DNA of 24,361 bases from Dialister sp. UBA7295 (lineage in GTDB: Bacteria; Bacillota; Negativicutes; Veillonellales; Dialisteraceae): positions 1-24,361 of the forward strand of contig DKQZ01000049.1 of the NCBI GenBank assembly GCA_002471975.1. The letters run 5' to 3'. The position numbers and the translations under genes were made by a program. Below, piece after piece: positions 1 to 6,565 of this stretch (its first letter is position 1; each line of letters begins with the position of its first letter). The notes under the pieces are model-generated. The model worked only from the letters and a program-made list of their open reading frames with translations. It made no database searches and had not been told where the DNA came from.

Positions 1-9
1 TCGTCCCCT

Positions 10-497
10 GTTATGAAGTGACCGGTGTCAAGGGGTAATTTGCAGAATTTTTCATCGATTCACTTTTGGAGCCATGCATCAGGGTGATCCCTGATGCCAT
101 CTGAGAAGGACCTTGAATTATGGACTGAACGGCATTTGGCCATTCTGTTATTCGCGGATTGGTTACCAAGCAGGCTAATGGTTTCGCCGAGGAGTTCTTG
201 AATCTCACATCGTGGATCACTGTAATTGTGCCAACACAGGGGACGTCAAGAATACTCTACCAGTGCCATTGTCCAGGGCCCTTCTCACATGCCATCAGAG
301 GCTTTCCGATGCATGCTGCCAATATTCTCTTTTGGTTTTACCCGGCCATCTTTGATGGCCGCTTTCTATTCACCACATGATGGGATGACATCTGTCAAGG
401 GCGAAGCCGCGTCAGCGGTGCGTCAGCACCCTTGACTGATGGCTTCCCATCATGTATAAAACGTTAAGATTACGACTTAGTTACCTTCAAAAAATGG
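10..497 (-). other. Long structured non-coding end of the IS; candidate guide (bridge) RNA region
   Basis: About 490 bases follow the transposase stop and contain no convincing gene. Seen directly: a perfect 9-bp hairpin with TGAT loop at 76-97, a perfect 7-bp hairpin at 344-360, a large imperfect hairpin at 375-455, and two diverged segments (68-127 and 261-320) in inverted orientation that could pair over a distance. Known for the family: IS110 elements encode a non-coding bridge RNA in one non-coding end, downstream of the transposase in the IS1111 subgroup. That this stretch is such an RNA is inference. Confidence 0.45.
375..455. repeat. Long imperfect palindrome inside the IS
   Basis: The 27-base arms 375-401 and 429-455 pair with four mismatches (they begin ACATGATGGGA and end in its complement). 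The loop contains a smaller CCGC/GCGG hairpin. There is no T-run, so it does not look like an ordinary intrinsic terminator. It may be part of a structured RNA of the IS or a protein-binding end. Confidence 0.6.
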
Positions 498-1652
498 TTA
501 TGCTGCCGGCATAATTTTTCCCATCGCCATGCCCCAGATGAATTCAGCCAATTCCCTGGCTACTGCTACTATGGCTATATTTTTGGTCTTACCGCGCTCC
601 ATGAGTCTTCTGTACTTTGTATACACTCTTCTACTACATTTGTCGGCATAGGCTATGACTTCCTGGGATTCTCCATTTTGCCTTGCTTTTAATGCCTTGG
701 ATTTATACCCCAGGTGTCCCTGGCAGGCCGCCTGGGCTGCCTCTATCAGCAGTGTCCGCAGATGCCTGTTTCCGGCCTTTGTGATTGGAAGGAATTTCTG
801 GTCAGAACCTGTCGTGTGCTGCCCGGGGACAAGTCCAAGGAAGGCTGCGAATTGCGGTGCTTTTTCAAATCGCCTGAAATCGCTGACTTCTGCAATTAAT
901 GCCATTGCCGTGTATGTCTTGATCCCCTTGATGCAGCACAGCCTCTTTACCAGTTCCCTGTATTTTTCACCTTCTGCAATTTCTTCAATGCGTTGATTCA
1001 TCCTTTCAAGCTTTTCGCTGATCCGGTAATAGGAATCCATATACTCGCTCATGGTTTCAATATCCAGACCCTCAAATTTCAGGGACAGAAGCCATTTCAT
1101 GTAAATATGGGTCCATTTGGCCTTCGAGGGATCGTAATGGTAGCCATGCTTATTGCAGAATCCGACAATCTGCTGCTTTACCTTTGTCAGCTGGTCTCTG
1201 TGATCGTCACGTGCCCGTATATAGCTGACAACAGATTCGTCTTCTTCAGTGGGAACATGCACATAGGACAGGTTGCCATCGGCCATGGCTTTAGCAATGA
1301 TTCGGGCATCAATACGATCTGTTTTAATGCATTTTTTCCCTTTCTGGGTGGGAAGTGTTGTGGGAGCGATAACTCTGCATTCAATGCCTTTTGCTGCAAG
1401 TGCACGCTGCAGGGAGAATCCCAGCCCGCCGGCTTCGTATCCGCAGACAAACTTTACATTCGCATCAGTTGGGAAGCGCTTTCTAACGGCTTCAATGAAT
1501 TTGACAATATTTCGTGGATCTGCAGAAACTCTCAGTTCCCAAAGTATCTTGTCTTCGATCATTGCTGTACCATCGAAGTACCCCTTCAAAAGTGCAATAA
1601 GAGAGTAAGATTCATTGTGGACATCCGCACCAACATAAACTAAACTATTCAT
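498..1652 (-). CDS. IS110-family transposase (DEDD, 384 aa)
   Basis: This is the recombinase of the insertion sequence. The N-terminal RuvC-like DEDD domain shows D10 in VGADVH, E73 in GYEAGG, and D112/D115 in KTDRIDAR. A central helical region follows (about 130-235), then the C-terminal Transposase_20 domain (about 238-325) with IKGI, FAAFLGLVPG and AGNRHLR. Family members (for example IS621) use a serine nucleophile in the C-terminal domain, just after the GL-P motif. Here that stretch reads QHTTGSD (about 278-284), so which residue acts as nucleophile is unclear. The length is normal and no frameshift is seen, so the gene looks intact. The start is the ATG at 1652, preceded by GGAGG with five bases spacing; this Shine-Dalgarno sits in an inverted repeat (see 1653-1754). 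Confidence 0.93.
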   Translation of the reverse strand: MNSLVYVGADVHNESYSLIALLKGYFDGTAMIEDKILWELRVSADPRNIVKFIEAVRKRFPTDANVKFVCGYEAGGLGFSLQRALAAKGIECRVIAPTTLPTQKGKKCIKTDRIDARIIAKAMADGNLSYVHVPTEEDESVVSYIRARDDHRDQLTKVKQQIVGFCNKHGYHYDPSKAKWTHIYMKWLLSLKFEGLDIETMSEYMDSYYRISEKLERMNQRIEEIAEGEKYRELVKRLCCIKGIKTYTAMALIAEVSDFRRFEKAPQFAAFLGLVPGQHTTGSDQKFLPITKAGNRHLRTLLIEAAQAACQGHLGYKSKALKARQNGESQEVIAYADKCSRRVYTKYRRLMERGKTKNIAIVAVARELAEFIWGMAMGKIMPAA

Positions 1653-1754
1653 AGTGACCTCCGTTTGCGTGTAGGTAATTCCCTGTTCGGGATGGGTTAT
1701 TGGCTGACTCCATTGTACAGGGTGAATCCACGAATGTGCAAACCGGAGGTCACT
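1653..1754 (-). promoter_or_regulatory. Read-in shielding stem-loop hiding the transposase start
   Basis: On the minus strand, 1754-1738 pairs with 1668-1653 over 16 bp with one bulged base. The downstream arm contains the GGAGG ribosome-binding site and abuts the ATG. The internal promoter (1712-1741) would start transcripts inside the loop, without the upstream arm. Only transcripts entering from outside would therefore fold and hide the start. The design matches that known in IS10, IS50 and IS200; its use in this element is inferred. Confidence 0.6.
1712..1741 (-). promoter_or_regulatory. Candidate transposase promoter
   Basis: On the minus strand a -35-like TTGCAC (1741-1736) is followed by an 18-base spacer and TACAAT (1717-1712). 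The transcript would begin near 1705, about 55 bases before the transposase ATG. The -35 box overlaps the upstream arm of the stem-loop. Confidence 0.5.
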
Positions 1755-1765
1755 TCATATTATCC

Positions 1766-1871
1766 CACCGGCTTCGCCGGAGCTCCCCTTTCGAGGGGAG
1801 CCTTTTCGCGTACGGTTTTCGTCAATTCCGATGAAAACCGTACCGCATAAGTCCCATTTTCTCCATGACAA
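1766..1871. repeat. Dispersed hairpin repeat, right part (copy interrupted by the IS)
   Basis: This contains three consecutive hairpins: CCGGC-TTC-GCCGG (1768-1780), a perfect 8-bp stem with TTCG loop (1782-1801), and a 10-bp stem (1811-1820 with 1833-1842). The same unit occurs at 8655-8759 with a few changes. It resembles a REP-like palindromic element. Function unknown. Confidence 0.75.
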
Positions 1872-1882
1872 GGTATATTTCC

Positions 1883-2330
1883 TTCCCGATCCCGCCCGCC
1901 TGACGACATCCAAAGCCAGCAAGTACAAGGCTGACTTCCCGATCCCGCCCGTCTGACGACATCCAAAGCCAGCAAGGATAGGACTAACTTCCCGTTACCG
2001 CTCGCCTGGAGACATCCAAAGCCAACAAGTACAAGGCTGACTTCCCGATACCGCTCGTCTGACGACATCCAAAGCCAGCAAGGATAGGACTAACTTCCCG
2101 TTACCGCTCGCCTGGCGATATCCAAAATCAGCAAGTACAAGGCTGACTTCCCGATCCCGCCCGCCTGGCGATATCCAAAATCAGCAAGTACAAGGCTGAC
2201 TTCCCGATCCCGCCCGCCTGGCGATACCCAAAATCAGCTTGGACAGGGCTAACTTCCCGGTATTGCTCGTCTGACGGAATAGGAGCCTCGCACGTACAAG
2301 GCTAACTTCCCGTTCCCGCCCATGACTATT
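1883..2330. repeat. 53-bp tandem repeat array
   Basis: TTCCCG recurs at 1883, 1936, 1989, 2042, 2095, 2148, 2201, 2254 and 2307, exactly 53 bases apart, giving eight full units and a partial ninth. Units diverge gradually toward the right end. The stretches 1977-2029 and 2083-2135 are nearly alike, which suggests a 106-bp two-unit duplication step. There are no unique spacers, so it is not a CRISPR array. The period is not a multiple of three, so no repeat protein is implied. It ends about 20 bases before the leu promoter. Confidence 0.9.
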
Positions 2331-2350
2331 TCCCCCGGGTAACTACCCCC

Positions 2351-2379
2351 TTGCAATTTCATTTCCTTTGTGTTACAGT
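2351..2379 (+). promoter_or_regulatory. Candidate promoter of the leuCDB leader
   Basis: TTGCAA (2351-2356), a 17-base spacer and TACAGT (2374-2379) with an upstream TG giving an extended -10. Transcription would begin near 2386, just ahead of the T-box structure. Confidence 0.55.
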
Positions 2380-2385
2380 ATTTCC

Positions 2386-2613
2386 AATACATCAAATACG
2401 ATGATGGGAAGCAATAGATTTTCCTCCTTACTTGCAGAGAGCCATGGCCGGGTGAAACATGGCAGAAGTGGAAATCGAACTCGTCCCGGAGCTGCAGCGC
2501 TGAATGGAGTAGGCCCTGCCGGAATCTGACCGTTATCAGCATGAGTGCATGCCTCTGGCATGAATAAGAGTGGTACCGCGAGTCCTTCGTCTCTTGACGA
2601 GGGACTTTTTTTA
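2386..2613 (+). promoter_or_regulatory. T-box riboswitch, leucine specific
   Basis: This leader binds uncharged tRNA and decides between termination and read-through. Seen in order: a Stem I distal part with AGAGAG and GGGTGAAA, a specifier region GAACTC in which CTC (2480-2482) is a leucine codon, and the conserved antiterminator sequence AGAGTGGTACCGCG (2567-2580). A terminator follows immediately. The leucine specifier agrees with the downstream leuCDB genes: shortage of charged leucyl-tRNA should switch the operon on. Confidence 0.92.
2581..2612 (+). terminator. T-box-controlled intrinsic terminator
   Basis: An 11-bp stem (2581-2591 with 2596-2606, one G-U type pair) with a four-base loop, followed by a T-run. 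It directly follows and competes with the antiterminator. Confidence 0.9.
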
Positions 2614-2637
2614 TTGGCAGCATGGGAGGTATTTGAA

Positions 2638-3897
2638 ATGGGTATGACAATGACACAGAAAATCCTGGCAAAGCATGCCGGGCTCGATTCTGTGAAGGCA
2701 GGAGATCTGATTTACTGCAGGCTGGATCTGGTGATGGCGAATGATATCACTGCGCCCCCGGCGATTGCGGAATTTCGGAAGGTAGGACGGCCGGTTTTTG
2801 ACAGGGAAAAGATCTGTCTCGTACCGGACCATTTCCAGCCGGCCAAGGATATCAAGTCCGCAGGCCTGGCGAAAATGGTTCGTGATTTTGCTCATGAAAA
2901 TGGGATTGTGAACTATTTCGAACAGGGCCGGGTAGGCATCGAACATGCCCTTCTTCCTGAAAAAGGTCTGGTAGGACCGGGCATGGTGACCATCGGGGCC
3001 GATTCCCACACCTGTACTTATGGAGCTTTGGGAGGATTTTCCACCGGCGTAGGATCTACGGATCTGGGAGTGGCCATGGCGACCGGAGAAGCCTGGTTCA
3101 AAGTGCCCGACGCCATCAAAGTTGTCCTGAAAGGGTCCAAACCGGAAGATATCACGGGAAAAGACGTGATCCTGACCCTGATTGGCATGATCGGCGTGGA
3201 CGGGGCTCTCTATAAATCTCTGGAATTTACGGGGGAAGGGATTTCTTCCCTCTCCATGGCAGACCGCTTTACCATCGCGAACATGGCCATCGAGGCCGGT
3301 GCGAAGAATGGCATTTTCCCGGTGGATGAAAAGACGAAAGTTTATATCGAAGGCCGTTTCACGAAGCCTGTGGAAATATATACAGCTGATGACGATGCCC
3401 ACTACTGTGAGACCGTGGAAATCAACCTGTCCGGCATGAAACCGGTGGTTTCCTTCCCGCACCTGCCGGAAAATACGAAAGTCATCGGCACCTTCGGGGA
3501 AATCAGAATCGATCAGGTCGTCATCGGGTCCTGCACGAATGGGAGACTGGAAGACCTGGCCATTGCGGCAAGGATTTTCGAAGGTCACAAAGTTCACCCG
3601 AATGTCCGCTGCATCGTCATCCCGGCAACCCCCACGATTTACCTTCAGGCCATGCATGCAGGCTATATTGAAACGTTCATCAACGCCGGCTGCGCCGTTT
3701 CCACACCCACCTGCGGGCCCTGTCTGGGCGGATACATGGGGATCCTTTCCAATGGGGAACGGTGCGTTTCCACCACAAACAGAAACTTCATCGGCCGCAT
3801 GGGGCCCACGGATTCTGAAATTTACCTCGCCGGACCCCAGGTAGCCGCAGCGAGTGCGATTCTGGGACGGATTGCCGTCCCGAAGGAGGTTAAGTAA
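2638..3897 (+). CDS. leuC: 3-isopropylmalate dehydratase, large subunit
   Basis: With LeuD this forms the Fe-S enzyme that isomerises 2-isopropylmalate to 3-isopropylmalate in leucine synthesis, in the cytoplasm. At 419 aa it matches the shorter LeuC type (about 420 residues) rather than the 460-residue form. The [4Fe-4S] ligands are visible: C299 in GSCTNG, and C359 and C362 in CGPCLGG. The start was set at the ATG at 2638, seven bases after GGGAGGT; an upstream in-frame ATG at 2545 lies within the T-box and is rejected. It is the first gene of leuCDB and is controlled by the leucine T-box. No leuA is present in this window. Confidence 0.96.
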   Translation: MGMTMTQKILAKHAGLDSVKAGDLIYCRLDLVMANDITAPPAIAEFRKVGRPVFDREKICLVPDHFQPAKDIKSAGLAKMVRDFAHENGIVNYFEQGRVGIEHALLPEKGLVGPGMVTIGADSHTCTYGALGGFSTGVGSTDLGVAMATGEAWFKVPDAIKVVLKGSKPEDITGKDVILTLIGMIGVDGALYKSLEFTGEGISSLSMADRFTIANMAIEAGAKNGIFPVDEKTKVYIEGRFTKPVEIYTADDDAHYCETVEINLSGMKPVVSFPHLPENTKVIGTFGEIRIDQVVIGSCTNGRLEDLAIAARIFEGHKVHPNVRCIVIPATPTIYLQAMHAGYIETFINAGCAVSTPTCGPCLGGYMGILSNGERCVSTTNRNFIGRMGPTDSEIYLAGPQVAAASAILGRIAVPKEVK

Positions 3898-3898
3898 G

Positions 3899-4390
3899 AT
3901 GGCTGAAATCAGAGGAAAAGTTTGGCGCTACGGCGACAATATCGATACAGACGTAATCATTCCCGCCAGGTATCTGAATACCTTCGATCCGAAGGAACTG
4001 GCTTCTCACTGCATGGTGGATATCGATCCTACTTTTGCACAGAAGGTACAAGCCGGGGATATCATGGTGGGAGGCAAGAATTTCGGCTGCGGATCCTCCC
4101 GTGAACATGCGCCGGTGGCCATCAAGGCCAGTGGAATTCCCGTAGTCATTGCCTCTTCTTTTGCCCGCATTTTCTATCGGAATGGGATCAATGTGGGTCT
4201 GCCCCTTCTGGAAATAGGGGATGACGTGGAAAAAATCCATGCGGGAGATGAACTCTCCGTCGATATTTCCAATGGAAAAATCGTGGATATCACCACGGGA
4301 GAAACTTTCCAGGCCCCGCCGCTTCCCGGTTTCATTCAGGATATCGCAAAGGCCGGCGGCCTCATCAATTATGTAAAGGAGTACAGATAA
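3899..4390 (+). CDS. leuD: 3-isopropylmalate dehydratase, small subunit
   Basis: This is the swivelling small subunit that completes the LeuCD isomerase. At 163 aa it is the usual length for partners of the short LeuC type. It shows the N-terminal GKVWRYGDNIDTDVIIPARY region and the substrate-loop motif CGSSREHAP (about 60-68). The gene starts one base after the leuC stop. Its AAGGAGGT ribosome-binding site lies inside the last codons of leuC, so translation is probably coupled. An in-frame upstream extension into leuC is rejected for that reason. Confidence 0.96.
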   Translation: MAEIRGKVWRYGDNIDTDVIIPARYLNTFDPKELASHCMVDIDPTFAQKVQAGDIMVGGKNFGCGSSREHAPVAIKASGIPVVIASSFARIFYRNGINVGLPLLEIGDDVEKIHAGDELSVDISNGKIVDITTGETFQAPPLPGFIQDIAKAGGLINYVKEYR

Positions 4391-4391
4391 T

Positions 4392-5462
4392 ATGAAACAT
4401 ATCGTAGTCATTCCGGGCGACGGCATCGGCACCGAAGTCACCGATTCTGCTGTGGAAGTCCTGAAGAAAATTGATGAAATATATAAAATCGGTCTCACTT
4501 ACGAATGGAAAGACGCCGGCGGCGCTTCCTATGATCAATACGGCGTGCCCCTGACGGAGGATACCATCGAAGCCTGCCGGAAGGCCGATGCCATCCTCTT
4601 TGGCGCCGTGGGTGGAGACCAGTGGGATCATCTGGAACCCTCCCTTCGTCCGGAAAAGGCGATCCTGGGCCTTCGGAAATCCCTGGGCCTTTACGTGAAC
4701 CTCCGTCCCGTAAGGATTCAGGATTCCATGATCGAATATTCTCCTTTGAAACCGGAAATCGCAAAGGGCACGGACATCCTGATCGTCCGTGAACTGGTGG
4801 GCGGCATTTATTTCGGGAAGCGCTGCGAATCGGAAATCGTAAATGGCGCCGAACAGGCCTGGGACGTGGAGAAATACTCGGTGCCTGAAGTGGAGCGGAT
4901 CACCCGGTTTGCCATGGAAGCAGCCCGAAAGAGAAAAGGCCACGTCACCAGCGTGGATAAATCCAACGTCCTTGCTTCTTCCCGCCTCTGGAGAAGAACG
5001 GTCATCAAACTTCATGACGAAGAATACAAAGACGTCCGTCTGGACCATATGTATGTGGATAACTGCGCCCAGCAGTTTGCCATCCATCCATCTTCCTTCG
5101 ATGTCGTCGTGACGAGCAATATGTTTGGAGACATCCTTTCCGATGAAGCTGCCGTCCTCTCGGGATCTATCGGAATGCTCCCCTCCGCATCCATCGGTGA
5201 AGAAACCAGTCTCTATGAACCTATCCACGGATCCGCTCCGGATATCGCAGGAAAAGGCATTGCCAACCCCATTGCTACCATCCTCTCCGCAGCCATGCTC
5301 TTAAGGTATTCCCTCAATGAAGACAAAGCAGCCGATGCCATCGAAAAAGCAGTGAACGATACCCTGGAAGAAGGCTATCGGACCGGAGACATTTACCGCG
5401 AAGGTATGAAACGGGTCGATGGGAAAGGGATGAAAGAGGCGATTCTGGCACATCTGGGATGA
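4392..5462 (+). CDS. leuB: 3-isopropylmalate dehydrogenase
   Basis: This catalyses NAD-dependent oxidative decarboxylation of 3-isopropylmalate to 2-oxoisocaproate, the third step specific to leucine synthesis. The 356-aa length is standard. Visible family residues include the nucleotide-side GDGIG near the N-terminus, REL-GGIYFG (133-142, with Y140), DKSNVL (K190), and the metal-binding aspartates D223, D247 and D251 in DNCAQQF and FGDILSDEA. The adenine-binding stretch EPIHGSAPDIAGKGIANP is intact. It begins one base after leuD with AAGGAG upstream and ends the operon; a heptamer repeat starts directly after its stop codon. Confidence 0.97.
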   Translation: MKHIVVIPGDGIGTEVTDSAVEVLKKIDEIYKIGLTYEWKDAGGASYDQYGVPLTEDTIEACRKADAILFGAVGGDQWDHLEPSLRPEKAILGLRKSLGLYVNLRPVRIQDSMIEYSPLKPEIAKGTDILIVRELVGGIYFGKRCESEIVNGAEQAWDVEKYSVPEVERITRFAMEAARKRKGHVTSVDKSNVLASSRLWRRTVIKLHDEEYKDVRLDHMYVDNCAQQFAIHPSSFDVVVTSNMFGDILSDEAAVLSGSIGMLPSASIGEETSLYEPIHGSAPDIAGKGIANPIATILSAAMLLRYSLNEDKAADAIEKAVNDTLEEGYRTGDIYREGMKRVDGKGMKEAILAHLG

Positions 5463-5542
5463 GCCGTTAGCCGCTAGCCGTTAGCCGTTAGCCGTTAGCC
5501 ATTAGCCGCCAGCCGCTAGCCGTTAGCCATTAGCTATTAGCC
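5463..5542. repeat. Heptamer array, (AGCCGTT)n type
   Basis: About eleven consecutive 7-base units, mostly AGCCGTT, AGCCGCT or AGCCATT, start right after the leuB stop codon. The array lies between the convergent genes leuB and nudC. The same motif recurs at 21861-21895. Confidence 0.9.
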
Positions 5543-5588
5543 TCATGGCTGAGATATCGCAAAGTTTTAGAAATAACCTTATTTACAA

Positions 5589-5627
5589 AAAACGCTGAAG
5601 CAGAACCACATTCTGTTTCAGCGTTTT
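5589..5627 (+). terminator. Intrinsic terminator after leuCDB (probably bidirectional)
   Basis: A 16-bp stem (5589-5604 with 5612-5627, one G-T type pair) with a seven-base loop, A-rich on the left and T-rich on the right. It can serve leuB on the plus strand and nudC on the minus strand. Confidence 0.85.
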
Positions 5628-5669
5628 CGTTTGTCAGCACTTTTGGTAAACAGCTAACTGCTCCCGCCA

Positions 5670-6503
5670 TCATTTCCCGAATGGCTTATATCCCTCTTTG
5701 AAAAGCGTCATCATCTCGTTTGTCAGGGAAAAGTCATCGCTCTGGAGGATGATTTCTTTCCGCCCTGCCCAGAAGGCGTGGTCCAGTTCCATGCCGTCCA
5801 CATGAATTTCCGGATTTCCATGGACCTCACACCAGAAGCCCGAGAGGATGTCTGCCGCCGTAGCCCAGGGCTGGGATTTGTAGTATTTCAGGTTTGTGAC
5901 GGCAAGGCCTGTCTCCTCCATCACCTCCCGCTTTACCGTTTCCTCGATGGTTTCCCCGATTTCCGTATACCCGGCCACCAGGGCATACTGCGCCTGCGGG
6001 CGGTTCGCATAATGGGTGAGGAGGAGTTTGTCTTCCCAGACGACAGCGGCAATGATGGCGGGATTGAGCCTTGGGTAAATGATATTTCCACAATGAGGAC
6101 AAATTCTTGCCCTTTCGATGGGGGAAGGCTCCGTCTCACATCCGCAGGCGCCGCAGAAACGGTTATTTCTCATCCACCTTTCGATGTGCCCCGCCGTCCA
6201 GACGGCATAGATTTCCTCTTTGGGTAGATTTTTCCGGCTCCGAAGGTCCCGGAGGGTCAGCCATTCCCCTTCCGGAAAGACCTGCCGCTCACTTTCAGCA
6301 AGAAAACAGGAAATCCCGTCCAGGGAAAAGAGGTAAGTCACCTTTTCCGAGGGAAGCTCGTTATACAAAGGCAGCATGGAAGGGCGGCGGGTCTGGAGGA
6401 ATATTTTATTTCCATGAAAATAAAAAATCCGGCTCCTGTCATCGGGCATGGCCTTTGGGTTATAATGATTATCGAGATGATGAGGGAAAATGTCCTGTAT
6501 CAT
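5670..6503 (-). CDS. nudC: NAD(H) pyrophosphatase / RNA deNADding Nudix hydrolase
   Basis: This hydrolyses NAD(H), and in studied relatives the NAD cap of RNA, to the mononucleotide products. It has the NudC order: an N-terminal domain (1-110), a zinc ribbon with C117, C120, C135 and C138, then the Nudix domain. The Nudix box is complete, from G178 through E184 to R192-E193-x-x-E196-E197-x-G199. The family signature after the box normally reads SQPWPFP; here it is SQPWATAADIL (about 210-220), keeping SQPW but losing the following proline-phenylalanine-proline. The 277-aa length is normal. The start ATG has AAAGGA upstream and diverges from the next gene across 62 bases. Confidence 0.92.
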   Translation of the reverse strand: MIQDIFPHHLDNHYNPKAMPDDRSRIFYFHGNKIFLQTRRPSMLPLYNELPSEKVTYLFSLDGISCFLAESERQVFPEGEWLTLRDLRSRKNLPKEEIYAVWTAGHIERWMRNNRFCGACGCETEPSPIERARICPHCGNIIYPRLNPAIIAAVVWEDKLLLTHYANRPQAQYALVAGYTEIGETIEETVKREVMEETGLAVTNLKYYKSQPWATAADILSGFWCEVHGNPEIHVDGMELDHAFWAGRKEIILQSDDFSLTNEMMTLFKEGYKPFGK

Positions 6504-6565
6504 GGCTGGTCCTTTCGTTTTTTCTATAGTCTACGGGAGAAACCGCTCCCCTGCAAGGAGGAAAT

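Larger units (their letters stand above)
10..1765 (-). mobile_element. IS110-family (IS1111-like) insertion sequence
   Basis: The ends were inferred by comparison with an uninterrupted copy of the target repeat at 8646-8671. That copy reads TCGTCCCCT then CACCGGCTTCGCC. Here the first half ends at position 9 and the second half resumes near 1766, so about 1.76 kb is inserted. A 12-bp subterminal inverted repeat, TATGAAGTGACC, lies at 12-23 and in reverse complement at 1748-1759. Subterminal inverted repeats are typical of the IS1111 subgroup. The element holds one transposase gene on the minus strand, a short leader (1653-1765) and an unusually long, hairpin-rich non-coding stretch after the gene (10-497). 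Exact ends are uncertain by a few bases. Confidence 0.8.

Noticed and set aside
11..435. Short open frames on both strands in the IS end (11-220 minus, 226-435 plus)
   Set aside because: Their similarity comes from inverted related DNA segments; no Shine-Dalgarno or family motif. Better explained as a structured non-coding end.
1760..2068. Minus-strand open frame across the 53-bp array
   Set aside because: The period is not a multiple of three, there is no ribosome-binding site, and the peptide follows the repeat and shows no protein features.
1883..2330. Regular repeats that could be taken for a CRISPR array
   Set aside because: The whole 53-base unit repeats; there are no unique spacers and no cas genes nearby.
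2611..3657. Long minus-strand open frame opposite leuC
   Set aside because: Shadow of leuC codon usage; leuC has complete family motifs and its own ribosome-binding site.
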